Of a stretch of DNA of 5,321 nucleotides, positions 1 through 5,064 are shown piece after piece. Each line of letters begins with the position of its first letter. The stretch's first letter is position 1. The DNA comes from Bacillota bacterium (lineage in GTDB: Bacteria > Bacillota > Clostridia > Oscillospirales > Oscillospiraceae), in the NCBI GenBank assembly GCA_023393155.1, contig JAEWML010000121.1, forward strand, positions 1-5,321, in the 5' to 3' direction. The position numbers were made by a program, and so were the translations under genes. The notes under the pieces were generated by a model that was given only the letters and a program-made list of their open reading frames with translations, made no database searches and was not told where the DNA came from.

Positions 1-653
1 TTTGTTCCGCCATCGCTTGGGCCAACCGCCATCGGGTTGCCGATTTGATTATTACCGGAAGGGGAGGCGGCTCGATGGAGGATCTGTGGGCCTTTAATGA
101 CGAGGACGTGGCCCGTACGATTTACGCCTCAGCCATTCCTGTGATTTCGGCGGTAGGACATGAGCCGGACGTGACCATCTCCGACTTTGTGGCGGACGCC
201 CGGGCAAGCACTCCCTCCAACGCGGCGGAGATCGCCGTGCCGGATCAGATGGAGCTGCTGCGGTGGCTCCGGGGCGCGGGGGAGCGCATGGCGCAGGCGG
301 AGGAGATGAAGCTTGAATTGTACCGCCGCCGTCTTCAGGCGCTTGCCGAAAAGCGGGTGATGAAGGACCAGCTTGCCTTTGTGCAGGACAGGCAGATGCT
401 GCTGACCCACTTGCAGCAGCGTCTGGGGGACCTGTCGGAGAAAAGCGTGGGCGCGAAGCGGCAGAGATTTTCCGCGCTGGCCGCGTCGCTGGACGCCATG
501 AGCCCCTTAAAGGTTTTGGGCCGGGGCTATGCCGTGGCCCGGAACGGGCAGGGTATCCTCAAAAGCTATCGGGACGCAGCCCCGGGCAGCCGCATCGAGG
601 TGGCGCTGGGGGAGGGGTCCCTTGAATGTACCGTTGAGAAAGGAAGACCGTGA
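1..653 (+). CDS. xseA: Exodeoxyribonuclease VII large subunit, C-terminal part (5' truncated by window edge)
   Basis: Large, catalytic subunit of exonuclease VII, which with XseB degrades single-stranded DNA to short oligonucleotides in the cytoplasm. The frame is open from the left edge (first full codon at 3) and about 217 residues remain, roughly half of a usual 400-460 residue protein. The family's signature is present: [20 protein letters not shown], then [32 protein letters not shown], at about residues 14-78 of the visible part. A long charged, probably coiled-coil stretch follows (about 80-165). The conserved C-terminal [14 protein letters not shown] lies near residues 167-180. The TGA stop (651-653) overlaps the xseB start codon, so the two subunits are probably translationally coupled. 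The true start lies outside the window; an internal TTG at 45 is not a start. Identity is very secure from the motifs and from xseB next door. Confidence 0.97.
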   Translation, partial: CSAIAWANRHRVADLIITGRGGGSMEDLWAFNDEDVARTIYASAIPVISAVGHEPDVTISDFVADARASTPSNAAEIAVPDQMELLRWLRGAGERMAQAEEMKLELYRRRLQALAEKRVMKDQLAFVQDRQMLLTHLQQRLGDLSEKSVGAKRQRFSALAASLDAMSPLKVLGRGYAVARNGQGILKSYRDAAPGSRIEVALGEGSLECTVEKGRP

Positions 654-910
654 TGGCTGGAAAGAAAAAAGAAGAGCCCCAGACCTTTGAGCGGCAGATT
701 GCCCGTCTGGAGGAGATTGTGGCACGAATGGAAAAGGGAGACGGGTCGCTGGCGGACTCCCTTGCGCTGTTCGACGAGGGGACGGCGCTGATTACCTCCT
801 GCTCCAAGCTTTTGGACGAGGCGGAGCAAAAGGTGGTGCGGCTGATGAAGGGGGCGGACGGCGCGCCGGTGGAGCTGCCCTTTGACACGGAGGACGAGGC
901 GGATGGATAA
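653..910 (+). CDS. xseB: Exodeoxyribonuclease VII small subunit
   Basis: Small, non-catalytic subunit of exonuclease VII; several copies bind the coiled-coil region of XseA. The product is 85 residues, a usual length (about 75-85). The family pattern is clear: TFERQIARLEEIVARMEKGD (11-30), then SLADSLALFDEGTALITSC (32-50) and LLDEAEQKVV (53-62), two amphipathic helices ending in the AE-KV motif. The acidic tail (FDTEDEADG) is unremarkable. I chose ATG 653 because AGGAAG (641-646) sits 6 nt upstream; a GTG at 650 is in frame directly before it and would add only one residue. The start overlaps the xseA stop by one base, and the 3' end overlaps ispA by 8 nt, so the three genes are co-translated. 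Confidence 0.96.
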   Translation: MAGKKKEEPQTFERQIARLEEIVARMEKGDGSLADSLALFDEGTALITSCSKLLDEAEQKVVRLMKGADGAPVELPFDTEDEADG

Positions 911-1781
911 GGCGGCGTTTGACGCCCGGTATGGAGAGTACCGTCAGGCGGTGGAGGAATATCTTTCGGGCCTGTTTTCGGACAGGCCCCACTGGGCCGA
1001 TTTGTACGACGCCATGCGGTACAGCCTTCTTGCCGGGGGAAAGCGGCTGCGGCCCGTGCTGACGCTGGAAGCGGCCCGCCTGTGCGGGCTGGACTGGCGC
1101 TTGGCCCTGCCTGCCGCCTGCGCGGTGGAGCTGGTGCACACCTATTCCCTCATCCATGACGACCTGCCCTGCATGGACGACGACGACCTGCGCCGGGGCA
1201 AGCCCACCAACCACAAGGTCTATGGCGAGACGCTGGCGGTGCTGGCGGGAGACGCCCTCCAGCCGGAGGCGTTTCGCCTGATTTTAACGGCGCCCGGCCT
1301 TGACGCGGCCCGCCGGGCCGACTGCGCTCTGCTTCTGGCGCAGGCCGCCGGAGCGGACGGCATGGTGGCCGGTCAGGTGCTGGACACGCTGCACAGCCCC
1401 CATACCCGTGAGGAGCTTTTGGAGGTCCACAGCCTGAAAACCGGGGCCATGCTCCGGGGCGCGGCGCTGATGGGCTGCGCCACTGCCGGCGTGGGGGAGG
1501 ACCTGCGGGCGGCCCTTGGAAGCTATGCCCGGGAGCTGGGCGTGGCGTTTCAGATTCGGGACGACATGCTGGACGTGATGGGAGACGAAGGCAGCCTTGG
1601 AAAAACCCTTGGCTCCGACAAGGCGGACGGGAAGACCACCTACGTGGACCTTTTGGGCCTTGCGGGCTGCGAGAACGCCGTTCGGATGTGCACCGCAGCG
1701 GCAAAGGCCGCGCTGGCGCGGCTTTCGGAGCATGAATTTTTGGACGATCTGGCGGACTCTCTGGCGGGGCGGACCGGCTGA
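903..1781 (+). CDS. ispA: Polyprenyl synthetase, farnesyl (or geranylgeranyl) diphosphate synthase
   Basis: Head-to-tail (E)-prenyltransferase that condenses DMAPP/GPP with IPP to make the C15 (possibly C20) precursor for undecaprenyl phosphate and other isoprenoids; cytosolic, Mg2+-dependent. The product is 292 residues, normal for bacterial FPP synthase. Visible motifs: GGKRLRP (45-51, IPP binding); first Asp-rich motif DDLPCMD (86-92, with an extra DDD and then LRRGKPTNH); Lys-Thr at 179-180; second Asp-rich motif FQIRDDMLD (216-224); and GSDKADGKTTYV (237-248). Tyr81, five residues before the first Asp, matches the chain-length-limiting aromatic seen in bacterial FPP synthases, so FPP is the likely product, but C20 cannot be excluded. 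ATG 903 is preferred: GGAGG (890-894) lies 8 nt upstream. An in-frame TTG at 882 would add seven Arg-rich residues and lacks such a site. It overlaps xseB by 8 nt. No convincing terminator follows. Confidence 0.95.
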   Translation: MDKAAFDARYGEYRQAVEEYLSGLFSDRPHWADLYDAMRYSLLAGGKRLRPVLTLEAARLCGLDWRLALPAACAVELVHTYSLIHDDLPCMDDDDLRRGKPTNHKVYGETLAVLAGDALQPEAFRLILTAPGLDAARRADCALLLAQAAGADGMVAGQVLDTLHSPHTREELLEVHSLKTGAMLRGAALMGCATAGVGEDLRAALGSYARELGVAFQIRDDMLDVMGDEGSLGKTLGSDKADGKTTYVDLLGLAGCENAVRMCTAAAKAALARLSEHEFLDDLADSLAGRTG

Positions 1782-1817
1782 GAAAGCAAACCGGTGTTCT
1801 AAAAATTCACACTTTGG

Positions 1818-1839
1818 ATATACAAAAATCGTTGTATAT
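1818..1839. promoter_or_regulatory. Perfect 8+8 bp palindrome overlapping the OLE promoter -35
   Basis: ATATACAA (1818-1825) and TTGTATAT (1832-1839) are exact reverse complements, separated by 6 bp (AAATCG). The right arm contains the whole putative -35 hexamer TTGTAT, a typical position for a repressor operator. A 22-bp two-fold symmetric site suits a dimeric helix-turn-helix regulator. I do not recognise the regulator. The AT-rich arms make an RNA-hairpin role less likely, and the element would lie upstream of the inferred transcript. Confidence 0.5.
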
Positions 1840-1860
1840 TTATTAGGAACGTGCTATAAT
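1832..1860 (+). promoter_or_regulatory. Sigma-A type promoter for the OLE RNA
   Basis: TTGTAT (1832-1837) and TATAAT (1855-1860) are separated by exactly 17 bp. A TG one base before the -10 (1852-1853) gives an extended -10. This is the best housekeeping promoter match I noticed in the window. It predicts a start near 1866-1868, exactly where the 5' strand of the RNA's closing helix begins. It would drive OLE and, by read-through, oapA-dxs-tlyA. Confidence 0.82.
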
Positions 1861-1878
1861 AAGCATGCTAAGCGGCGG

Positions 1879-1902
1879 CGCAGTATCCTAGTCAGTACTG
1901 CG
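1879..1902 (+). other. First hairpin of OLE RNA
   Basis: CGCAGTA (1879-1885) and TACTGCG (1896-1902) are exact reverse complements around a 10-nt loop. The bottom two pairs compete with the top of the closing helix, so five pairs (1881-1885 with 1896-1900) are likely in the full fold. Confidence 0.65.
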
Positions 1903-1997
1903 TCTTTCAAGGAGGGGCTAAAAATCCTCTGAAGGGCATATCGATGAAACCCGTGGTGTCTGCTTGAAACGCCCAGTTTTGGGTGGATGCTGGGGGG

Positions 1998-2015
1998 AAG
2001 CGTGATTTCACGCTT
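1998..2015 (+). other. Perfect hairpin in OLE RNA 5' domain
   Basis: AAGCGTG (1998-2004) pairs with CACGCTT (2009-2015) around a 4-nt loop ATTT: seven uninterrupted Watson-Crick pairs. A shorter CCCA/TGGG hairpin (1972-1983) sits just upstream. Confidence 0.65.
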
Positions 2016-2056
2016 GCGGACTCAGGGCGATGAGCAATGGCATGGTCAACCCGACC

Positions 2057-2128
2057 CTGTTTCTGTGGAGACCTGTTCTTGTGCGCGGACGTAATCCCAT
2101 GTGGGTACCCGGCCCGCGTACGAAACAG
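2057..2128 (+). other. Nested helices in OLE RNA central domain
   Basis: CTGTTTC (2057-2063) pairs with GAAACAG (2122-2128), seven pairs. Directly stacked on the 3' side, GTGCGCGG (2081-2088) pairs with CCGCGTAC (2114-2121), eight pairs including one G-U. A small CCC/GGG hairpin (2096-2105) sits inside. The 17 nt at 2064-2080 are bulged on the 5' side only. CAGGG (2023-2027) with CCCTG (2055-2059) is a competing or adjoining helix. Confidence 0.6.
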
Positions 2129-2153
2129 ATTATGAACCTGCAATGCGGTGCAT

Positions 2154-2169
2154 CGGGCGGTTTCGTCCG
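2154..2169 (+). other. GTTT-loop hairpin in OLE RNA
   Basis: CGGGCG (2154-2159) pairs with CGTCCG (2164-2169), six pairs with one G-U, closing a 4-nt loop (2160-2163). Confidence 0.5.
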
Positions 2170-2233
2170 TAACGCTGTGTGCAGATGTAGCCTGCCTTGC
2201 GTGGGCGCGGTGGATAGAGGATTCAGGCAGACT

Positions 2234-2251
2234 CCTCTCTGGCCAGAGAGG
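2234..2251 (+). other. Perfect 7-bp GGCC-loop hairpin in OLE RNA
   Basis: CCTCTCT (2234-2240) and AGAGAGG (2245-2251) are exact reverse complements around GGCC, making the whole 18 nt a perfect DNA palindrome. It is nested next to GCCTG (2190-2194) with CAGGC (2224-2228), a five-pair helix immediately upstream. Confidence 0.6.
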
Positions 2252-2376
2252 AAGCTGCTATTGCCTTTTGAAACCCCGTCTGCAAAAGAGGCTAAAGAGA
2301 CGCACAGACTGAGGTGGAAATCATCTAGGCTGTCGCAAGGGCGAAAAAAGGATTACAGTGCGGACTAAGTGGCAAT

Positions 2377-2469
2377 CGGGTCGCGCGGACGGCAACGCCG
2401 CGACGCAGCGCCGAAAGGGGAACCGCCTCCATCGGCAACGAGAGGTGCGCTGCGGGGAAATCCAACCCG
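2377..2469 (+). other. 3' three-way junction of OLE RNA
   Basis: CGGGT (2377-2381) pairs with ACCCG (2465-2469) and encloses two arms. Arm one is GTCGCG (2380-2385) with CGCGAC (2399-2404). Arm two is CGCAGCGC (2404-2411) with GCGCTGCG (2447-2454), eight perfect pairs, carrying CCTC/GAGG (2426-2429 with 2442-2445) within its loop. One or two junction pairs overlap and cannot all form at once. In B. halodurans the 3' part of OLE (P12-P13 region) is where OapB binds, so this may be the equivalent site; that mapping is inference. Confidence 0.6.
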
Positions 2470-2530
2470 TACCTAAGCCGTAAGATTTACTTTTTTCACC
2501 GCCGCCGACTTAGTATTCTAAATATTTGAA

Positions 2531-2552
2531 CCGCCGTTTCCGGCGGAATTTT
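2531..2552 (+). terminator. GC hairpin with short T-tract between OLE and oapA (partial terminator or attenuator)
   Basis: CCGCCG (2531-2536), loop TTTC, CGGCGG (2541-2546), then AATTTT. The stem is six pure G-C pairs, but the T-tract is short and offset by AA, so termination should be incomplete. It would set a 3' end for most OLE transcripts while letting some polymerases continue into oapA and dxs. It could also be a processing or stability element. Confidence 0.45.
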
Positions 2553-2561
2553 GCCGTGCCC

Positions 2562-2568
2562 GGGGAGG
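2562..2568 (+). promoter_or_regulatory. Strong ribosome binding site fixing the oapA TTG start
   Basis: GGGGAGG lies 7 nt before TTG 2576, ideal spacing for a Shine-Dalgarno site. No in-frame ATG or GTG occurs nearby, and the codons after TTG give the basic N-terminus expected for the protein. This supports TTG as the true start. Confidence 0.8.
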
Positions 2569-2575
2569 CAACAGG

Positions 2576-3139
2576 TTGAGCAAAATAAAACGAAAACGAA
2601 AAAAAGACGCGGAACTGCCGCAGTACCGCTGGGCGCTGCGGATCTTTTTCATTGCCGTGGCGCTGTCCGCCGCGCTGAGCCTTGCTTCTGAAAGCGCGCT
2701 CACCGGGGCGGGGATCGCAGCGGCGCTTCTGGTTTTGACGGGATTTATCGGACTTGGCATTTTATTTGACATTATCGGCGTGGCCGTCACCGCCGCGGAC
2801 GAGCGGCCCTTTCACTCCATGGCCGCCCATAAGGAGCCCGGCGCGTCGGAGGCGATTACGCTTCTTCGCAACGCCGGCCGCGTCAGCAGCTTCTGCAACG
2901 ACGTGGTGGGCGACATCTGCGGCATTGTCTCCGGCACCACCGCCGCCGTCATCGTGGTCCGGCTTCAGACGCTGCTGGACATACACAGCGTGCTTTTGGG
3001 CGCGGGGGTCACGGCGGTCATCTCCGGCCTGACCATCGGCGGGAAGGCGCTGGGCAAATCACTGGCCATCAATCAGAGCACCCGCGTGGTTTTCCTTGCG
3101 GGAAAGCTTTTGCACGTATTCCATCGCTTCTCCAAATGA
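2576..3139 (+). CDS. oapA: OLE-associated protein A, multi-pass membrane protein
   Basis: OapA binds OLE RNA and holds it at the cytoplasmic membrane; a 2:1 protein:RNA complex is reported for B. halodurans. The product is 187 residues, close to the roughly 21-kDa known protein. It begins with a very basic segment (KIKRKRKK, 3-10), suited to RNA or lipid phosphates. Hydrophobic segments lie at about 20-38, 43-73 and 115-158 (probably two spans), giving about four membrane passes, as known for OapA. Between them is a polar part, AADERPFHSMAAHKEPGASEAITLLRNAGRVSSF (73-106). A second basic region lies near the C-terminus (KALGKSLAINQSTR, 157-170). The start is TTG with a strong GGGGAGG. Position directly after the structured RNA and 41 nt before dxs is the defining context. 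No enzyme motif is evident. Confidence 0.9.
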   Translation: MSKIKRKRKKDAELPQYRWALRIFFIAVALSAALSLASESALTGAGIAAALLVLTGFIGLGILFDIIGVAVTAADERPFHSMAAHKEPGASEAITLLRNAGRVSSFCNDVVGDICGIVSGTTAAVIVVRLQTLLDIHSVLLGAGVTAVISGLTIGGKALGKSLAINQSTRVVFLAGKLLHVFHRFSK

Positions 3140-3140
3140 A

Positions 3141-3164
3141 GAGCGGGGGTGCTCCGTAATTTTT
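3141..3164 (+). other. Small hairpin with T-run between oapA and dxs
   Basis: GAGC (3141-3144) pairs with GCTC (3151-3154) around a 6-nt loop; a T-run follows at 3160-3164 after CGTAA. The four-pair stem is too weak for a confident terminator. It could attenuate slightly or stabilise the oapA mRNA end. Confidence 0.25.
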
Positions 3165-3180
3165 GAAAAGAGAGACACCT

Positions 3181-5031
3181 ATGATTCTTGAAACCATCAA
3201 TTCTCCTGCGGACGTGAAAGCGCTGAGCCGCAGGGAGCTGGATACGCTGTGCGACGAGCTGCGGCGATTTTTGATTGAGCAGGTTTCCCAAACCGGCGGA
3301 CACATGGCCTCCAATCTTGGCGTGGTGGAGCTGACGGTGGCAATCCATCGGGTGTTCGACACCGCCAGCGACCGGCTGGTGTTCGACGTGGGGCACCAGT
3401 GCTATGTTCACAAGGCGCTGACGGGGCGCAAAGAGCTGTTCGGCTCCTTGCGGCAGTTCGGCGGCCTGTCGGGCTTTCCAAAGCCCTATGAGAGCGAGCA
3501 CGACGCGTTTGTGGCGGGCCACGCCTCCAACTCCGTTTCCGTGGCGCTGGGTATGGCCCGGGCCAGAACATTGGAGGGGAAGAACCACAGCGTTCTGGCC
3601 CTTATCGGGGATGGGGCGCTGTCCGGCGGACTTGCCTATGAGGGGTTGAACAATGCAGGAGCCTCCAAAGAACCGCTGATTGTGATTTTGAACGACAACG
3701 GCATGTCCATTAACCCCAATGTGGGGGCGGTGAGCAGGCATCTTGGAAAAATCCGAAGCAAGCCGGCCTATTATCACTTCAAGAAGTGGTATCGCAGCCT
3801 GTTCGGCGCCGAACCCATGAAAAGCGGACTTTACCGCTTCAATCACCGGATGAAAACCTCCCTGAAAAAAGCCCTGTGGCCCGGCAGTACCTTGTTTGAG
3901 GACATGGGCTTTAATTACTTAGGGCCGATTGACGGACATGATATCGACCGGCTGTGCGACATGCTCCAATGGGCCAGAGAGCTGCGCTGCCCAGTGGTGG
4001 TCCACGTACACACGGAGAAGGGACGGGGCTATGCCCCTGCTCAGCGGGATCCCGGCAAGTTCCACGGCATCGGGCCGTTCGACGCAACGACCGGTCTTTT
4101 AAAAAAGCCGGAAACAGAGAGCTTTTCCTCCGTTTTCGGAAAGACCCTCGTCTCCCTTGCCGCCCAAGACTCGCGGGTGTGCGCCATTACCGCCGCCATG
4201 GCGGACGGAACGGGGCTGGACCCCTTCCAAAAGGAATTTCCAAAGAGATTTTTTGATGTTGCCATTGCCGAGGGCCATGGCGCGGCCATGGCCGGGGGCC
4301 TTTCCTCGCAGGGGATGATTCCTGTATTCGCGGTGTATTCCACCTTCTTGCAGCGGAGTTATGATATGCTGCTCCACGATGTGGCGCTGGAGGGACTTCA
4401 TGTGGTGCTGGCGGTGGACCGGGCGGGTCTTGTGGGAAACGATGGAGAGACACACCACGGCGCGTTTGACGCGCTGTTTTTGCCAACCATTCCGGGTATG
4501 ACGGTATATTGCCCCGCCAGCTTTGCAGAGCTGCGGCGGATGCTGCGCCATGCGATTTTGGAGTGTGAAGGGCCGGTGGCTGTCCGCTATCCCAGAGGCG
4601 GTGAGGGCCGTTATCGGGAGGACGGCGGAGAAGCCGCCGCCGTGCGGCTGCGGGAGGGGAAGGACGTGACTATCCTGACCTACGGCTTGCTGGTGAATCA
4701 GGCGCTGGACGCGGCTGATTTACTGGAGGAACAGGGGGTTCACGCTGGTGTGGTGAAGCTGAACCGCATCGCGCCGCTGGACTATGAGGATTTGGCGCCC
4801 GCGCTTTCCGGCTGCGAATGTATTCTCGCGGTGGAGGACTGCTGCGGCTCCGGCTGCGTGGGACAGAGAGTCGGCGGCATTCTTGCCGCCCGGGGCAGCG
4901 CGCCCAAGCGGATGCTTTTCAAGAATCTTGGCCGCAGCTTTGTTCCGGCGGGGTCCGTTGAAGAGCTGCGGCACAGTCTGGGGCTGGACGCGGAGGGCAT
5001 TGTAAAGGCCGTTTTAGAGGGAATCCGGTGA
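3181..5031 (+). CDS. dxs: 1-deoxy-D-xylulose-5-phosphate synthase
   Basis: Thiamine-diphosphate enzyme that condenses pyruvate with glyceraldehyde 3-phosphate to DXP, the first step of the MEP isoprenoid pathway (DXP also feeds thiamine and, in some bacteria, pyridoxal synthesis); cytosolic. The product is 616 residues, full length. Visible: GGHMASNLGVVELTVAIH (39-56), DVGHQCYVHK (69-78), the ThDP/Mg motif GDGALSGGLAYEGLNNAG (143-160) with NDN at 171-173, EDMGFNYLGPIDGHD (240-254), the catalytic Glu at 364 in IAEGHG, YSTFLQRSYD (386-395), VDRAGLVGNDGETHHGAFD (412-430) and VRYPRG (468-473). All three transketolase-like domains are present. The usual EQHA is EGHG here. I chose ATG 3181, with a weak AAGAGAG about 6 nt upstream; an in-frame TTG at 3163 would add six residues and is less likely. 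It lies 41 nt after oapA and is probably expressed from the OLE promoter by read-through. Confidence 0.97.
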   Translation: MILETINSPADVKALSRRELDTLCDELRRFLIEQVSQTGGHMASNLGVVELTVAIHRVFDTASDRLVFDVGHQCYVHKALTGRKELFGSLRQFGGLSGFPKPYESEHDAFVAGHASNSVSVALGMARARTLEGKNHSVLALIGDGALSGGLAYEGLNNAGASKEPLIVILNDNGMSINPNVGAVSRHLGKIRSKPAYYHFKKWYRSLFGAEPMKSGLYRFNHRMKTSLKKALWPGSTLFEDMGFNYLGPIDGHDIDRLCDMLQWARELRCPVVVHVHTEKGRGYAPAQRDPGKFHGIGPFDATTGLLKKPETESFSSVFGKTLVSLAAQDSRVCAITAAMADGTGLDPFQKEFPKRFFDVAIAEGHGAAMAGGLSSQGMIPVFAVYSTFLQRSYDMLLHDVALEGLHVVLAVDRAGLVGNDGETHHGAFDALFLPTIPGMTVYCPASFAELRRMLRHAILECEGPVAVRYPRGGEGRYREDGGEAAAVRLREGKDVTILTYGLLVNQALDAADLLEEQGVHAGVVKLNRIAPLDYEDLAPALSGCECILAVEDCCGSGCVGQRVGGILAARGSAPKRMLFKNLGRSFVPAGSVEELRHSLGLDAEGIVKAVLEGIR

Positions 5032-5036
5032 GGATA

Positions 5037-5057
5037 CCGCGCCATTTCGCGGGGAGG
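5037..5057 (+). promoter_or_regulatory. Hairpin abutting the tlyA ribosome binding site
   Basis: CCGCG (5037-5041) pairs with CGCGG (5048-5052) around a 6-nt loop. The 3' arm includes the first two bases of the Shine-Dalgarno GGGGAGG (5051-5057), which lies 7 nt before ATG 5065. The GGAGG core stays free, so any effect on translation is probably mild. Confidence 0.35.
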
Positions 5058-5064
5058 ACATAGC

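Larger units (their letters stand above)
1865..2516 (+). other. Long-range closing helix of OLE RNA (5' and 3' ends)
   Basis: Positions 1873-1880 (CGGCGGCG) pair with 2500-2507 over 8 contiguous G-C pairs. After a bulged A2508, 1865-1872 pair with 2509-2516 (7 Watson-Crick pairs plus G1867-U2514). The total is 16 pairs closing about 620 nt. The 5' strand coincides with the predicted transcription start, so the two outermost pairs may not be transcribed. C1879-G1880 can alternatively pair with 1901-1902 in the next hairpin. Confidence 0.75.
1866..2516 (+). ncRNA. ole: OLE RNA (Ornate, Large, Extremophilic noncoding RNA)
   Basis: A roughly 650-nt noncoding RNA. In Bacillus halodurans OLE RNA is abundant and stable and is bound to the membrane through OapA; disruption reduces tolerance to ethanol, cold and magnesium. 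Its biochemical activity is unknown. I identify it by three things. First, locus: ispA, then a long structured gap, then a small membrane protein, then dxs, which is the published OLE arrangement. Second, length: OLE is about 600 nt or more. Third, dense, self-consistent pairing visible in the sequence: a 16-bp helix joining the two ends; hairpins at 1879-1902, 1998-2015, 2154-2169 and 2234-2251; nested helices at 2057-2128; and a 3' three-way junction at 2377-2469. A dedicated promoter lies just upstream. The 3' end is inferred from the closing helix; the transcript could extend to the hairpin at 2531-2552. A 112-codon open frame inside (from 2030) has no ribosome binding site or recognisable protein character. 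Confidence 0.92.

Noticed and set aside
1150..1733. Minus-strand open frames of 149-184 codons opposite ispA
   Set aside because: Pro/Arg/Gly-rich low-complexity translations typical of shadows of a GC-rich gene; ispA on the plus strand has full family motifs.
1773..1800. Possible terminator after ispA (ACCGG with CCGGT)
   Set aside because: Only five pairs around a 13-nt loop, with no T-run after it.
1910..1950. AAGGAGG (1909-1915) as a ribosome binding site for a small gene
   Set aside because: No start codon lies at suitable distance. The only near ATG (1944) opens a seven-codon frame. GAGG here can pair with CCTC at 1926-1929 as RNA structure.
2023..2059. Kink-turn-like motif (CAGGG, UGA ... 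GA, CCCTG)
   Set aside because: The loop would have four instead of three bases before the G-A pairs, the inner helix is poor, and the outer strand competes with 2057-2063. Not supportable by eye.
2030..2368. 112-codon open frame starting ATG 2030 within the structured RNA
   Set aside because: There is no ribosome binding site, the composition is Arg/Cys/Trp-rich and unlike a real protein, and it crosses many paired RNA helices. It is best explained as chance within OLE RNA.
2480..2496. T6 run at 2491-2496 after GTAA-GAT-TTAC, as an OLE terminator
   Set aside because: The stem is four weak pairs, and the closing-helix 3' strand lies downstream at 2500-2516, so transcription must pass this point.
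2486..2519. Separate promoter for oapA (TTTACT ... TATTCT)
   Set aside because: The spacer would be about 22 bp and the hexamers are poor; the strong promoter at 1832-1860 explains expression better.
3073..3846. 257-codon minus-strand open frame opposite oapA end and dxs
   Set aside because: It runs antisense to well-conserved dxs codons in GC-rich DNA, where long shadow frames are common. The predicted protein has no recognisable motif.
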